This document shows, piece after piece, positions 23,325 through 34,700 of a stretch of DNA of 64,000 nt (its first letter is position 1; each line of letters begins with the position of its first letter). Origin of the DNA: Geotrypetes seraphini (taxonomy: Eukaryota > Chordata > Amphibia > Gymnophiona > Dermophiidae); NCBI RefSeq assembly GCF_902459505.1, contig NC_047095.1:120033380-120097379 (forward strand), read 5' to 3'. Under the pieces are notes generated by a model, which made no database searches, was not told the origin of the DNA, and worked only from the letters and a program-made list of their open reading frames with translations. Both the position numbers and the translations under genes were made by a program.

Positions 23325-23690
23325 CTCACATAAGAGCTGCCATACTGGGACAGACTGAAGGTCCATCAAGCCCAGTATCCTGTTTCCAACAGTAGCCAAC
23401 CCAGGTCCCAAGTACCTAGCTAGATCCCAAGTAGTAAAACGGATTCTATGCTGCTAATTATCCTAGCAGTGGATTTCCCCAAGCCATCTCAATAATGGCC
23501 TATTTACTTCCCTTTTAGGAATTGATCCAATCCTTTTTTAAGCCTGCTAAGCAAAACTGATTTCATCACATTCTCTGGCAACGAATTCCAGACTTTAATT
23601 ACACGTTGAGTGAAGAAATATTTTATCCAGTTTGTTTTAAATCTACGACTCCTTACTTTAGTTCTCACATTTTATTAACCTGGTTTTCCA
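23325..23690 (-). mobile_element. CR1 LINE 3' end, minus strand
   Basis: GACTGAAGGTCCATCAAGCC (inverse tail) through ACATTCTCTGGCAACGAATT (ORF2 end). Confidence 0.65.
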
Positions 23691-24190
23691 ACCAGATTCA
23701 AACCCCTCTCCATTTTTTTTCCCCCAGTCTGGATTCACAGATCACTGAATACAGATTAAGATTAATTTTTAAATTGATGGGTTCTGACCTTTAAACTGGT
23801 TTTCTGCGCGTTTGAAGCTGCTTTCTAACTGGATTTTCCAGTGCATGTTATTCACCCAGTTCTTTTAATAGCTGGATGTAGGTCTGGTGGTTTGTGGACA
23901 TGAGTTGATAGAAAGGCATGTTGGATCACGTTTAGGTCATGCTTACGTGGTGCAGTGGGAATTTTGTTCTTAGTATACCAGGCAGCCAGGCTTTGCGACC
24001 TCATCAAACAGAGGGCACGTGATGGCTTTGCGCATGAGGTGAGATGCCTGGTGGTTGGGGAGGGAGGGAATAGCTGCTGGAACATGGATCCTGGTAATTG
24101 TCAGGGAGTTTTGTTTTAGTTCAAACATTTTATTAAATGTTAACAATAAATAAATATTGCAAAAGCAAAAACTGTTGTCGATTCTTTAAT

Positions 24191-24365
24191 ATGCAAAGAG
24201 AGTGTGGTGCAGGGGTTAAATCTACAGCCTCAGCACCCTGCTCCTTGTATCCCTGGGCAAGTCACCTAATTCCCCCCTTGCCCCAGGTACGTTAGATAGA
24301 TTGTGATCCCACTGGGACAGACAGGGAAAAATGCTCAAGTAGCTGAATAAATTCATGTAAATCAT
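24191..24365 (+). mobile_element. tRNA-derived SINE fragment
   Basis: GAGTGTGGTGCAGGGGTTAA (A-box region), TGGGCAAGTCACCTAATTCC and CTGAATAAATTCATGTAAAT match the SINE at 34944; the B-box part is deleted. Confidence 0.65.
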
Positions 24366-24485
24366 GGGGCAATGGGGGTGGGGGAATTAAGTGACTTGCA
24401 CAAGGTCACAAGGAGCAGTGTGGGTTTGAACCACAACCTGAAGCCATAGGTTTAACCACTGAGCCACTCTAGAAATCAAAATTGA
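24363..24485 (-). mobile_element. tRNA-derived SINE, minus strand
   Basis: Reverse strand has GAGTGGCTCAGTGGTTAAAC and GGTTCAAACCCACACTGCTC (B box). It is an inverted near-copy of the SINE at 24640. Confidence 0.7.
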
Positions 24486-24639
24486 ATAAATAAATAGTGT
24501 GAAGAGCTTCAGCCTCTGATAACCAGAGCTGGTATTGTGACATCATAATGCCTCATTCCACCAATAAGAGCCAACCTCATCAGTGAGGTCACAATGGCTT
24601 CATTGTCCTTACACTGTACTTGGCTCACTTTTACTACAT

Positions 24640-24862
24640 TTTGATTTCTAGAGTGGCTCAGTGGTTAAACCTATGGCTTCAGGTTGTGGTTCAAACCCAC
24701 ACTGCTCCTTGTGACCTTGGGCAAGTCACTTAATTCCCCCACCCCCATTGCCCCAGGTACATTAGATAGACAGGGAAAAGTGATTGAGTACCTGAATAAA
24801 TGAATGTAAACCGTTCCGAGCTCCCCCTGGGAGAATGGTATGGAAAACTGAATAAATAAAAA
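24640..24862 (+). mobile_element. tRNA-derived SINE
   Basis: TCTAGAGTGGCTCAGTGGTT and GTTCAAACCCACACTGCTCC form the A and B boxes; it ends GGGAGAATGGTATGGAAAAC plus AATAAATAAAAAT. Confidence 0.75.
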
Positions 24863-25046
24863 TAATTTTTCAGTTTGTATTTCTTATCTTCCCGTCACTT
24901 TTTAATCTTTTTTTTTTTTTTTTTTAGGGCTGCATTACAATTAAAATTTGTAACTGTGATTACAATTACACACACACTTTAAGGTAGGTTATTTGATTTT
25001 CCCCCTACTGCAGCTCCTCGTGACTCTGGGCAATAGAGGGTTAAGG

Positions 25047-25237
25047 GTTCCTTTTACGAAGCCGCGTTAGCGGTTTAACGTGTGTAATAGTGCGCACTAA
25101 TTTGCTGGCCGTACTAGCCGCTACCGCCTCCTTTTGAGCAGGCGGTAGATTTTTCCGGCTAGCGCGGGGGTTAGCACGTGCTAAAAAGATGCGTGCGGTA
25201 AAAGCCGCAGACGCGGCTTCGTAAAAAGGAGCCCTAA
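25047..25237. mobile_element. palindromic MITE (TTTTACGAAGCCGCG ends)
   Basis: GGTTCCTTTTACGAAGCCGC at the left and GCGGCTTCGTAAAAAGGAGC at the right are near-perfect inverted repeats. A diverged relative follows directly at 25238-25392. Confidence 0.75.
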
Positions 25238-25682
25238 GCTGGCGGTAGCATTTTTAGCGTGCGCTGATTAGGGTGCGCCAACCCCCGTGCTATGCAGAAA
25301 AACTAACGCCAGCTCAACGGAGGCATTAGCGTCCAGCGCGCGTGGCATTGTAGCTAAATCCGCTAGACACAGCTTAGTAAATGGAGCCCTAAAGTGTCTT
25401 TGCCCAGAGTCACGAGGCGCTACAATGGGGGTAAAAATAACATACCTTTAATTACGTGATTAGTTGCGATTACAATTTTAACTAGGTCAATTGCGATGGG
25501 CATTCACCCACTGGGTTCTTGTACTGTACGACATTTGTTGTCATAGTTCCAGGGCTGTTTTTCTGCCTGCTACGTTTTATGATTACTTTGATCCTGGTTG
25601 TATGTTCCTTTGCAGTTGCTAATAAAGATAATTAAAAAAAAAAAAAAATAGAAATACAGCCCTTATAAAAAAAGAATAAAAC

Positions 25683-26180
25683 AGAACATAAGAAGTTGCC
25701 TCCGCTGAGGCAGACCAGAGGTCCATCTTGCCCAGCGGTCCGCTCCCGCGGCGGCCCATCAGGCCCACTGCCTGAGCAGTGGTCCCTGACTAGCTCTACA
25801 ACCTATCTCTACTCTTATTCCTATAACTTACCTCTACTCCTATCCCTATAACCCAGGGGTGTCCAATGTCGGTCCTCGAGGGCCGCAATCCAATCGGGTT
25901 TTCAGGATTTCCCCAATGAATATGCATGAGATCTATTAGCATACAATGAAAGCAGTGCATGCAAATAGACCTCATGTATATTCATTGGGGAAATCCTGAA
26001 AATCCGACTGGACTGCGGCCCTCGAGGACCGACATTGGACACCCCTGCCTATAACCCATCTCTACATCTATCTGTACCCCTCAATCCCTTTTTCCTCTAG
26101 GAACCTATCCAAACCTTCTTTGAATCCCTGTACAGTGCTCCTGTCCACCACAGCCTCTGGAAGCACATTCCATGTCTCCT
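25683..26180 (-). mobile_element. CR1 LINE 3' end split by a hAT MITE
   Basis: AGAACATAAGAAGTTGCCTC begins the inverse CR1 tail. The family A MITE at 25854-26047 interrupts it, and it resumes with ATCCAAACCTTCTTTGAATC. Confidence 0.65.
25854..26047. mobile_element. palindromic hAT MITE (family A)
   Basis: CAGGGGTGTCCAATGTCGGT to its inverse. The flanks share ctataac, one base out of register. Confidence 0.85.
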
Positions 26181-26457
26181 TTTACAAAGCCTTGGTAGCA
26201 ATTCCCATGCAGCAAATGTGACAAAACCCATTCAGTTCCTATGGGCTTTGTCACATTTACCACGCTGATAATGTTTCCTCGACCTAAATTTAATTAATCA
26301 GTAACAAGTGCACAGCTGCAAGGGGGGGGGGGGGTCATTTCCATCCTATGTCGGGCTTGCTTCAGTGATTTCTCTACTTGATAAACAGACTTCAATACAT
26401 TTAGCCTACGGCTGCCAATTGGATCATCCAGTCTTGGATTTACCCCATCGCATGCAG

Positions 26458-26630
26458 CAGGGATCTCAAAGTCCCTCTTTGAGGGCCGCAATCCAGTTGG
26501 GTTTTCAGGATTTCCCCAATGAATATGCATTGAAAGCAGTGCATGCACATAGATCTCATGCATATTCATTGGGGAAATCCTGAAAACCCGACTGGATTGC
26601 GGCCCTCAAGGAGGGACTTTGAGACCCCTG
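26458..26630. mobile_element. palindromic hAT MITE (family A)
   Basis: CAGGGATCTCAAAGTCCCTC to its inverse, with perfect 8-bp duplications gcatgcag (26450-26457, 26631-26638). Confidence 0.9.
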
Positions 26631-26679
26631 GCATGCAGGGACTTGTGGTTCTGATTTCCCCCATTGCGTTCACTACGAG

Positions 26680-26930
26680 AAAGCAAGGTTTCCAGCTGTC
26701 CAGATTTACCCGGATCTATTCTTTTTAGAGGACTGTTCAGGCATCCGGATGGGTTTTCGAAACTCGGCACTTTGTCCGGATTTTGAAACCTATTGAGCTT
26801 GGGGTTGCGACAGGGTTTATGTGGAGCTGGGGTTGGGAGGCGGAATGGGGCAGAGTTGTGGGCAGAACAGGGCGTGGCCACTTGTCCTCTTTTTTTTTTT
26901 AGGACAAGATCTGGTAACCATAAGAAAAAG
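26680..26930. mobile_element. MITE of the 'gtccagattt...cctctttt' type
   Basis: GTTTCCAGCTGTCCAGATTT at the left and CAAGATCTGGTAACCATAAG at the right are partly inverted. The TCCGGATGGGTTTTCGAAAC interior matches the sequence near 23100. Confidence 0.45.
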
Positions 26931-28854
26931 CCAGATTTCAAGATCCAGCATGCACTGGGGTAAACCCTGTCTTGTGAAGCTGGATCCAGTTGGCAGCCTT
27001 AATTTAACCCACGATCAGGCCTTGACATAACTCTATGAAAGCCAGCACATCAAATATATAAATAAGGGAAGAACCCAATTATTCTTCCTGTCCACTAGAA
27101 GGCTCCCTCCCTCACCCCTACCTTAGCCAGGGCAATTGCCTTGAGCCCTTTGCCACAGGGCAGAGCTGTCGGGTTACCTAGTTCCAGCAGAGAGACTTTT
27201 TGACCTGGCCTAGTTTTGACCTTACATCCCAAAGCAGTGTGGTCTTTGTAGTCCCTGATTCTACCGTGAAACTCAGCACTGCAGGTTCCCATAATGCAAG
27301 AGGAAGGAGATTGGCAGAAATCCAGGACTGGCTTTAAATTTGCTCCCTGGAATTGGGTTACTTGCAAGCTCTGCAGCCATGAAAACTTAAGGCCAGTTTG
27401 TTTGTTTATGAATTTATATCCCGCCCTGTTACAAACTTACATATAAAACTATAACAGTACATCAAAAATACATATTTTGTTTCCTTATCCCTTCTCAACC
27501 TATCACTCTGAGTTGAGCGCACACATCCCCACTTGGAGTGGAGGAGTTTCCTATTGGTTAGAACAGTGGGCTGAGATCCTGGCAAATTCTAATGCCAGGC
27601 TTGGAGTACCCTTGACTGGGATTTGGGGGTTCTTTTAAGTGTCATATAACAAACTCAGCACTTCCCTTCTGTTTACTCCTGTCAACACCTTCAACCCACT
27701 CCTTCTGTATCAATATAGCAACTAAGCATCGGGGGCATTCCCGCCCCTTGGCAGTTCTCCACCCTTGCCTAGACTGCAGCTCAGCTCAGCCCAAAAAATC
27801 TCTGGACCACTGTGCGCTGCCAGCTGCCAGGTCCTGCAGCCCCAGATTCCAATACCATTGCTAATACCAGCTCGCTGTATGAGAAAACAGGCTCGGATCC
27901 CACCCAGACACAAACTCTATTGCTGATCTTCTAGCTGGAACATCTACAAGCTTGGGTTCAGTCTCAGCTTACTTGGTGACCTTTTAGCTGTAGTCACTTA
28001 CGCTCCCCGTAATCAAATATGGATCATAAGCTCTTGTGGGTAGGGCAGGCAGCCTGAGCGAGTTATCTTATATCAGCACTGCATTTTTGGCAGCATTTTT
28101 GTAAACAGTACGTAGCTTGCTGTGAGATATTTGAATTGTGGGTGTGCCCGCTACTGTGTTGTATCCTCAATAAATGTCTGGGAGTGAGCTTACCCAGGAA
28201 AACATATGCTGAGCTTTGCATTCCATTGTCGCTCTGCAATATATGGGTGTGTAAGAGAAGGGTTTAACCAGTCCACTGAACTGTCCCGGAAGACTAGGCA
28301 TGGGACAGGTGTACAGAAACCGGGTCCAGAAGAATGGCTAGTGCAAGAGTTTTGGGAGCCCTAGGCCAGCTATCGGCCTGACCTCTCCCGCCCGCCCAAT
28401 TAACTTTCAGGCCTCAAATCTGCCTCCTCGCAAAGACACACACACATTTCCAAAAAGTAATTTTCCTCAGCTATTTGAAAAGGTCCCCTCTCTGCAGGTC
28501 AAAGTATGCATTTGTTGATGGTTCTTTGAGTTGGGCAGGCTCTCAGGACCTATTGCTTTGCTTTGACTGCAGTTTCTCTTTACCGACCCCCAGAGGCTGC
28601 CCTGGGCAACTGCCTGGTCTTGCCTAATGGTTAGGTCAGTCTTGCTTAGAAGCCTAAATATTTAACCCTCCAATTTGATTGTAATTATAGAATGGAGGTA
28701 TATCAAATCCCATCCCCCTTAATCCCGTTTATTCACAGGGTTATCAGTCATAGTGGGGGGGGGGGGGGAGGGAAGCCCCAGGTCCTGAGTTTTCTGCTGT
28801 AGTGTCACTCTGTAGTAGCTAAATATACATTTACATCAAGATTTGAGCTTAGAA
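26931..28854. other. intergenic, no gene recognised
   Basis: Unassigned sequence with a short LINE/SINE tail near 27400-27480 (TATATCCCGCCCTGTTAC) and a G-run at 28757-28769. Open frames have no recognisable domain. Confidence 0.3.
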
Positions 28855-29048
28855 CAGGGGTGTCCAATGTCGGTCCTCGAGGGCCGCAATCCAGTCGGGT
28901 TTTCAGGATTTCCCCAATGAATATGCATGAGATCTATTAGCATACAATGAAAGCAGTGCATGCAAATAGACCTCATGTATATTCATTGGGGAAATCCTGA
29001 AAATCCGACTGGACTGCGGCCCTCGAGGACCAACATTGGACACCCCTG
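28855..29048. mobile_element. palindromic hAT MITE (family A)
   Basis: CAGGGGTGTCCAATGTCGGT to its inverse, perfect duplications gcttagaa (28847-28854, 29049-29056). Confidence 0.92.
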
Positions 29049-29118
29049 GCTTAGAAGATCCAGGGGCATCAGGTACAAGCAGAGCAAACCCAACCATTAG
29101 CGCTAAGTAGCGCTAGGC

Positions 29119-29293
29119 CAGGGGTAGGGAACTCCAGTCCTCGAAAGCCGTATTCCAGTCGGGTTTTCAGGATTTCCCCAATGAATATGCATGAGATCTA
29201 TTTGCATGCACTGCTTTCAATGCATATTCATTGGGGAAATCCTGAAAACCTGACTGGAATACAGCTCTCGAGGACCGGAGTTCCCTACCCCTG
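29119..29293. mobile_element. palindromic hAT MITE (family A variant)
   Basis: CAGGGGTAGGGAACTCCAGT to its inverse. No convincing flanking duplication. Confidence 0.85.
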
Positions 29294-29369
29294 GTCCAGT
29301 TATTTGGATTATTCTGAGAAGGGTTGTGTTGGGGTGATTATGATTTGTGAAGGGCCAAAGAGCCTATAT

Positions 29370-29543
29370 CAGGGGTAGGGAACTCTGGTCCTCGAGAGCC
29401 GTATTTCAGTCAGGTTTTCAGGATTTCCCCAATGAATATGCATGAGATCTATTTGCATGCACTGCTTTCAATGCATATTCATTGGGGAAATCTTGAGAAC
29501 CTGACTGAAATACGGCTCTCGAGGACTGGAGTTCCCTACCCTG
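29370..29543. mobile_element. palindromic hAT MITE (family A variant)
   Basis: CAGGGGTAGGGAACTCTGGT to its inverse, perfect duplications gcctatat (29362-29369, 29544-29551). Confidence 0.9.
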
Positions 29544-29663
29544 GCCTATATATTAATGAAAAGGGGACTGAGACTGAAGGTTAGCCTAGGCTAGGGGGTC
29601 TGCTCTCTTCATAACCACTAATTCTTATTATGAATTTTTCCTTATTTTAATGTTCATATAAAG

Positions 29664-29835
29664 CAGGGATCTCAAAGTCCCTCCTTGAGGGCCGCAATCC
29701 AGTCGGGTTTTCAGGATTCCCCAATGAATATGCATTGAAAGCAATGAATGCACATAGATCTCATGCATATTCTTTGGGGAAATCCTGAAAACCCGACTGG
29801 ATTGGGGCCCTCAAGGAGGGACTTTGAGACCCCTG
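29664..29835. mobile_element. palindromic hAT MITE (family A)
   Basis: CAGGGATCTCAAAGTCCCTC to its inverse; duplications atataaag / atgtaaag, 7 of 8. Confidence 0.88.
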
Positions 29836-29847
29836 ATGTAAAGCGTG

Positions 29848-29999
29848 GGGTTTTCAGGATTTCCCCAATGAGTATGCATGAGATCTATTAGCATACAATG
29901 AAAGCAGTGCATGCAAATAGATCTCATGCATATTCATTGGGGAAATCCTGAAAACCCCACTGGATTGCGGCCCTCGAGGAGGGACTTTGACACCCCTGC
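29848..29999. mobile_element. palindromic hAT MITE (family A), left end missing
   Basis: Begins inside the element (GGGGTTTTCAGGATTTCCCC) and ends normally with GGACTTTGACACCCCTG. Confidence 0.8.
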
Positions 30000-30214
30000 T
30001 TTATAGAGAGGATGCAGTATATAAGCTTAAGGTTTAGATCCCAGCTTCAGGCTGCAGTGCCACTCTGCCGTAACAAAAGGGAACTTCAGCAAGGCCTGAA
30101 GAGGGAGTTTCTGCAAACACGCATGCAATGATCTGGTTTGTGTGCAGGCTCCGATGAGCCCTAAACCCAGCCCAGCCCCAACCAGGCTGGTGTTCACGTT
30201 CAATTTTTTTAATA

Positions 30215-30410
30215 CAATGGTTCCCAACCCTCTCCTGGAGGATCACCAGGCCAGTCGGGTTTTCAGGCTAGCCCTAATGAATATGCATGAGAGAGATCTG
30301 CATATAATGGAGGTGCCAGGCATGCAAATCAGCTCCATGCATATTCATTAGGGCTATCCTGAAAACCTGACTGGCCTGGTGGTCCTCCAGGACAGGGTTG
30401 GGAACCACTG
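30215..30410. mobile_element. palindromic hAT MITE (CAATGGTTCCCAACC ends)
   Basis: CAATGGTTCCCAACCCTCTC is inverted in GGTTGGGAACCACTG. Flanks ttttaata / atttaata agree at 7 of 8. Confidence 0.88.
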
Positions 30411-30602
30411 ATTTAATATACTGCAAATATAAAACCAAAGGTAAATCTTGTTAAAACATTTTATTGAAGAAATCAATCAAATAAACAATTATACAATATA
30501 TGTTCATTACAATTCAATTCAAAGCTCAAATATTACATAAATAATTTTATCATTTCTCCAAAATATATTTTATATATTAGCTGTTCATAATACCATATAT
30601 AC

Positions 30603-30775
30603 CAGGGATCTCAAAGTCCCTCCTAGAGGGCCGCAATCCAGTCTGGTTTTCAAGATTTCTCCAATGAATATGCATCGAAAGCAGTGCATGCACACAGATC
30701 TCATACATATTCATTGGGGAAATCCTGAAAACACAACTGGATTGCAGCCCTCAAGGAGGGACTTTGAGACCCCTG
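30603..30775. mobile_element. palindromic hAT MITE (family A)
   Basis: CAGGGATCTCAAAGTCCCTC to its inverse, perfect duplications atatatac (30595-30602, 30776-30783). Confidence 0.9.
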
Positions 30776-30793
30776 ATATATACCCGCTATACC

Positions 30794-30964
30794 AGGGATC
30801 TCAAAATCCCTCCTTGAGGGCCGCAATCCAGTCGGGTTTTCAGGATTTCCCAATGACTATGCATTGAAAGCAGTACATGCACATAGATCTCATGCATATT
30901 AATGGTGGAAATCCTGAAAACCCGACTGGATTGCGGCCCTCAAGGAGGGACTTTGAGACCACTG
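30794..30964. mobile_element. palindromic hAT MITE (family A)
   Basis: CAGGGATCTCAAAATCCCTC to its inverse, ending CCACTG. Flanking duplications not clear. Confidence 0.8.
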
Positions 30965-31425
30965 TGGTCTATACCTTTCCCACCCTCCTTTCCCTCCCCT
31001 TCACATCCCCCCAATTTTTAAAATATAACAATGTAATAAATTAATTATATAAATATAAAGGTAAATCTAAGCGGTTTATAATAATAATTTAAAATATCAA
31101 AGTAAAATTTAAATAGCGTAGGAAACAAAAAAAAAAAACACCAAACAAACCCAAAACAAGACGTACAATACAATTGAGGATTACAATAAAAAGATTGGGG
31201 AAAGGGATGATCAATATGGCAGGGGAGGAAAGAGAATTTGGTTCTGCCCATACTAATTTCATGAAGCCAGGAAGGCAACTTTTGGGCAAAGCTTAAGAGC
31301 TGAAGGCCAGGGAGAAGTAGCATGCCTTTCTTTTTCTGTACTCTGAAAATCGCAAATGATTTTTCTGAACAGAGATTAAAAAAAAAAAAGCAAAGAATTC
31401 CAGAGAGTAGGAGCCATGACAGAAC
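30965..31425 (-). other. AT-rich LINE/SINE-tail sequence, no gene
   Basis: Low-complexity A-rich sequence (31030-31190) resembling a tail seen near 30440 and 40090. No gene. Confidence 0.3.
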
Positions 31426-31718
31426 ATGAAGAATTCAAGGAAAAGTTGTGGTGTCAGATGTCCGGCTGGTACTGGCCCTTTAAGAGCAGCTTATAGGGTG
31501 GGGGGGGGGAGGGGAGAATGGGGGTCTCCTGTCTCCTCCTTCTGCTCCCCAGGAAGTGACAGAAAACTTCTTCCCTCTAGGTCACCCGAGGCTTTTTGCA
31601 AAACCTTGCTTTCCCCACCTCCCTCCCTCCCTCCTTTCCTCCTTTCTTGCATAAGCCTTGCAGGCACCTCCCTTCTTGTAAGGTCTGGGAGGGGAGCAAC
31701 TGGGGGACCCCTTCCAGG
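31426..31718 (+). promoter_or_regulatory. putative promoter and 5' UTR of the CRAT-like gene
   Basis: The region upstream of the start codon is GC-rich and polypyrimidine-rich. It contains an ETS-type AGGAAGTGAC (about 31551) and a G-run at 31500-31515. The first of two adjacent ATGs is at 31719. No TATA box is seen at a convincing distance. The role is inferred from position. Confidence 0.35.
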
Positions 31719-31766
31719 ATGATGTACCGACCCAAACCCAGCAGGGAAGCCCTGCAGCTGATCCTG
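31719..31766 (+). CDS. CRAT-like exon 1 (start, presequence)
   Basis: Sixteen codons, [16 protein letters not shown], ending at a consensus GTAAGTAAG donor in phase 0. The basic, acid-poor N-terminus continues in exon 2 ([15 protein letters not shown]) and looks like a mitochondrial import signal. Confidence 0.85.
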
Positions 31767-34700
31767 GTAAGTAAGAGAGAGGCGAGATGGGGGAATTTAG
31801 CAACGTGTCCACAGAACGAACTGGGTTTATTTGCAATTTAATGGCAAGGGTGCATGGTTTGTTTGTTTTTTTACTGGGGAAGCGGGGTTGAGGTTCACAT
31901 TCCCTCCTTGATACCCCAATAAACATCTTTGTGAGTTTGCAACACGTTGGGTGGGTGTGTTTGTCTTTCATTGCTTACTTTGTAGAAATATATTTGCAAA
32001 GAGCAACTATGATGTCGTTGCAAGGGTTACATTGTGGCATGTTTGTCCTGATTTGTCTGCATTTTCAAAGTGTCCTCAGCCTGGGGCAGGGCTGATGTTT
32101 GCTCACTTGCTCTGGGGTCTTGTGTTTCCATAATTTGGAGCCTCTGGCCACCCACCACACCCTGTAGTTTTGCATTGTAGGCTGTTGTGTGGCTCAAGGT
32201 GGGGGAAAGAGAGCTTAACATCTGGTTTTCTGGAGCTCTTCACAGACAGGGAAGGAGAGCGGGGTTGAATTTGCACTCTTGTTTCTGGCTGTGAACCAGT
32301 GGTCTCAAGCACAAACCCTTTGCAGGGCCACATTTTGGATTTGTAGGTACTTGGAGGGCCTCAGAAAAAAAAACAAAAAAGTTAAGGTCTTATTAAAGAA
32401 ATGACAATTTTACATGAGGTAAATCTTTCCTTTTGGCTAAGTCTTAATAATAATATTGTCATTTATAGCTAAAGAGACATATGATCAAGAAACTGTTTTG
32501 TTTTACTTTTGTGATTATGATAAACATACCGAGGGCCTCAAAATAGTACCTGGCGGGCCGGGAGTTTGAGACCACTGCTGTAAACTATTCTCCGAGGGGG
32601 TGTGGCTCCTGCTTTTGACTTGTTTTGCACTTTTTCCCCGCCCTGTTGGTGCGGTGAATTGACTTTTTGAAAGCTTTACCTGCATGGATCCTCTCAAAAG
32701 ACCCGTCGTGGCTTTGCAAAACAGGTGTGCGTTTTTGTTATACCAACAGGCATGACTGGAGACCTTATAGCACTAGATGCCCCACTGACAAGAGCCCCTC
32801 TGCCACCCCTGTAGCACTATGCACTCCCCGGGAGTCTGACTGATGGTGCCCCCTCCACCCATAGCGCTGTACACACCCTAGAACGCTGACCGAAGGAGGC
32901 CCCTTCCGTAACACTGTGGACACCCCAAGATGCTGACTGACGCAGGCTCTCCTCACCCCACCCTACCCTAGTATTATGCACACCCTAGGAAGCTGACTGT
33001 TGGAGGTCCCTGTGTAGATTGTGGGTACCCCGAGATGCTCACAGAGCCCCCACTGTAGCACTGTGCTTGCCCTAAGATGCTGGCTGATGGAGGCCCGCCC
33101 CTCCCCGTAGCGCACCCTGGAATGCTGATTGATGAAGAGCCCCCTGCCGTGCCCCGGGATGCCGAGTGGGGTTTTGGCTCCTTCGTGGCATTACATATCC
33201 TCGCAGAGCTGCCTGTAACTCTTGTCTCTTCCCCCATTTGCAGGGCTTGGTGAAGAATGCCCCCTCGCGGGGACCCCGATTCGCTCCACGATGCCTGTAC
33301 AGTTCCTTCCCGTTGCCACGGCAACCTGTGCCGCCCCTCGCACAGACGATGGAGCGCTACCTGCATGCGCTGAAGCCCTTGGTGAGTGCTGAGGAACTGG
33401 AGCAGACCCGAGAGCTGGTGCAGGACTTCGGGAGCCCAGGAGGGGTTGGAGAGGCCCTGCAGGCCCGGCTGGCAAAGAGGGCCACGAAAACGGAGAACTG
33501 GGTGAGAGCACGGGACCCTGGCAGCCTAATCTGTGTTGGCTACCTATCTGTATCGGCACATTATTGTTAATTGCCCATCCACCAATAATGGCCTTCAATA
33601 TTTATCCCTTGCTTTGCATCCTCTGTCCCTTTTCTCCCCTTCTGCAGTAGAGAGTTGCGAGGGGACAGAAATCCCATCCATCTCCGCCCGTCCCTGCCAG
33701 GATCCTCTCCGTCCCCACCCGTCCCCGTCAGGATCCTCTCCGTCCCCACCCGTCCCCGTCAGGATCCTCTCCGTCCCCACCCGTCCCCGTCAGGATCCTC
33801 TCCGTCCCCACCCGTCCCCGCCAGGATCCTCTCCGTCCCCGCCAGGATCCTCTCCGTCCCCACCCATCCCCGCCAGGATCCTCTCTGTCCCCGTCAGGTT
33901 CCTCTCCGTCCCCACCCGTCCCTGCCAGGATCCTTTCCGTCCCCACCTGTCCCCGTCAGGATCCTCTCCGTCCCCATCAGGATCCTCTCCGTCCCCACCC
34001 GTCCCCGTCAGGATCCTCTCCGTCCCCACCCGTCCTCGTCAGGATCCTCTCCGTCCCCACCCGTCCTCGTCAGGATCCTCTCCATCCCCACCCGTCCCCG
34101 TCAGGATCCTCTCCGTCCCCACCCGTCCCCGTCAGGATCCTCTCCGTCCCCACCCGTCCTCGTCAGGATCCTCTCCGTCCCCACCCGTCCTCGTCAGGAT
34201 CCTCTCCGTCCCCACCCGTCCCCGTCAGGATCCTCTCCGTCCCCACCCGTCCCCGTCAGGATCCTCTCCGTCCCCACCCGTCCCCGTCAGGACCCTCTCC
34301 GTCCCCACCCGTCCCCGCAAGGAATTACCTCCATCCCCGCCCGTTCCCATAAAAAGCAGCAATTACTTCTGACAGGATCATCAATTCCACAGTTCCTTTT
34401 GTGTTTGCGCTGCTGTTTTCCTTGTAGAGTCTCTTTGGTGGAACCCTTATTTTGTTTTCTGTTCAGGTAATTAACTTATAAACTCCCTGTTTTACTAAGG
34501 CTGACGTGTCCGTTATATTATATGGATGAACCCTGCTTACAAAGCCTTCCATCCCCGTGGGCCAGGGGGGAGTCCCCTGGGAGTCCCGTGGGTTAAGGGG
34601 GATTCCAGTGGGACCCCCGCGGGACCCACGGGATTCCCGCGATCCCCGTTCCCATGCAGACCTCTATTCTGCAGTTCTCTTACACTCCCCTTTAACTACC

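Noticed and set aside
27095-27367. A 90-codon minus-strand frame
   Set aside because: No recognisable domain, no splice context, and surrounded by unassigned repeats.
33533-34470. Two overlapping long open frames (over 270 codons) rich in Ser/Pro/Arg
   Set aside because: They lie wholly in the 30-bp minisatellite, whose unit length is a multiple of three and so keeps several frames open. No gene family matches.
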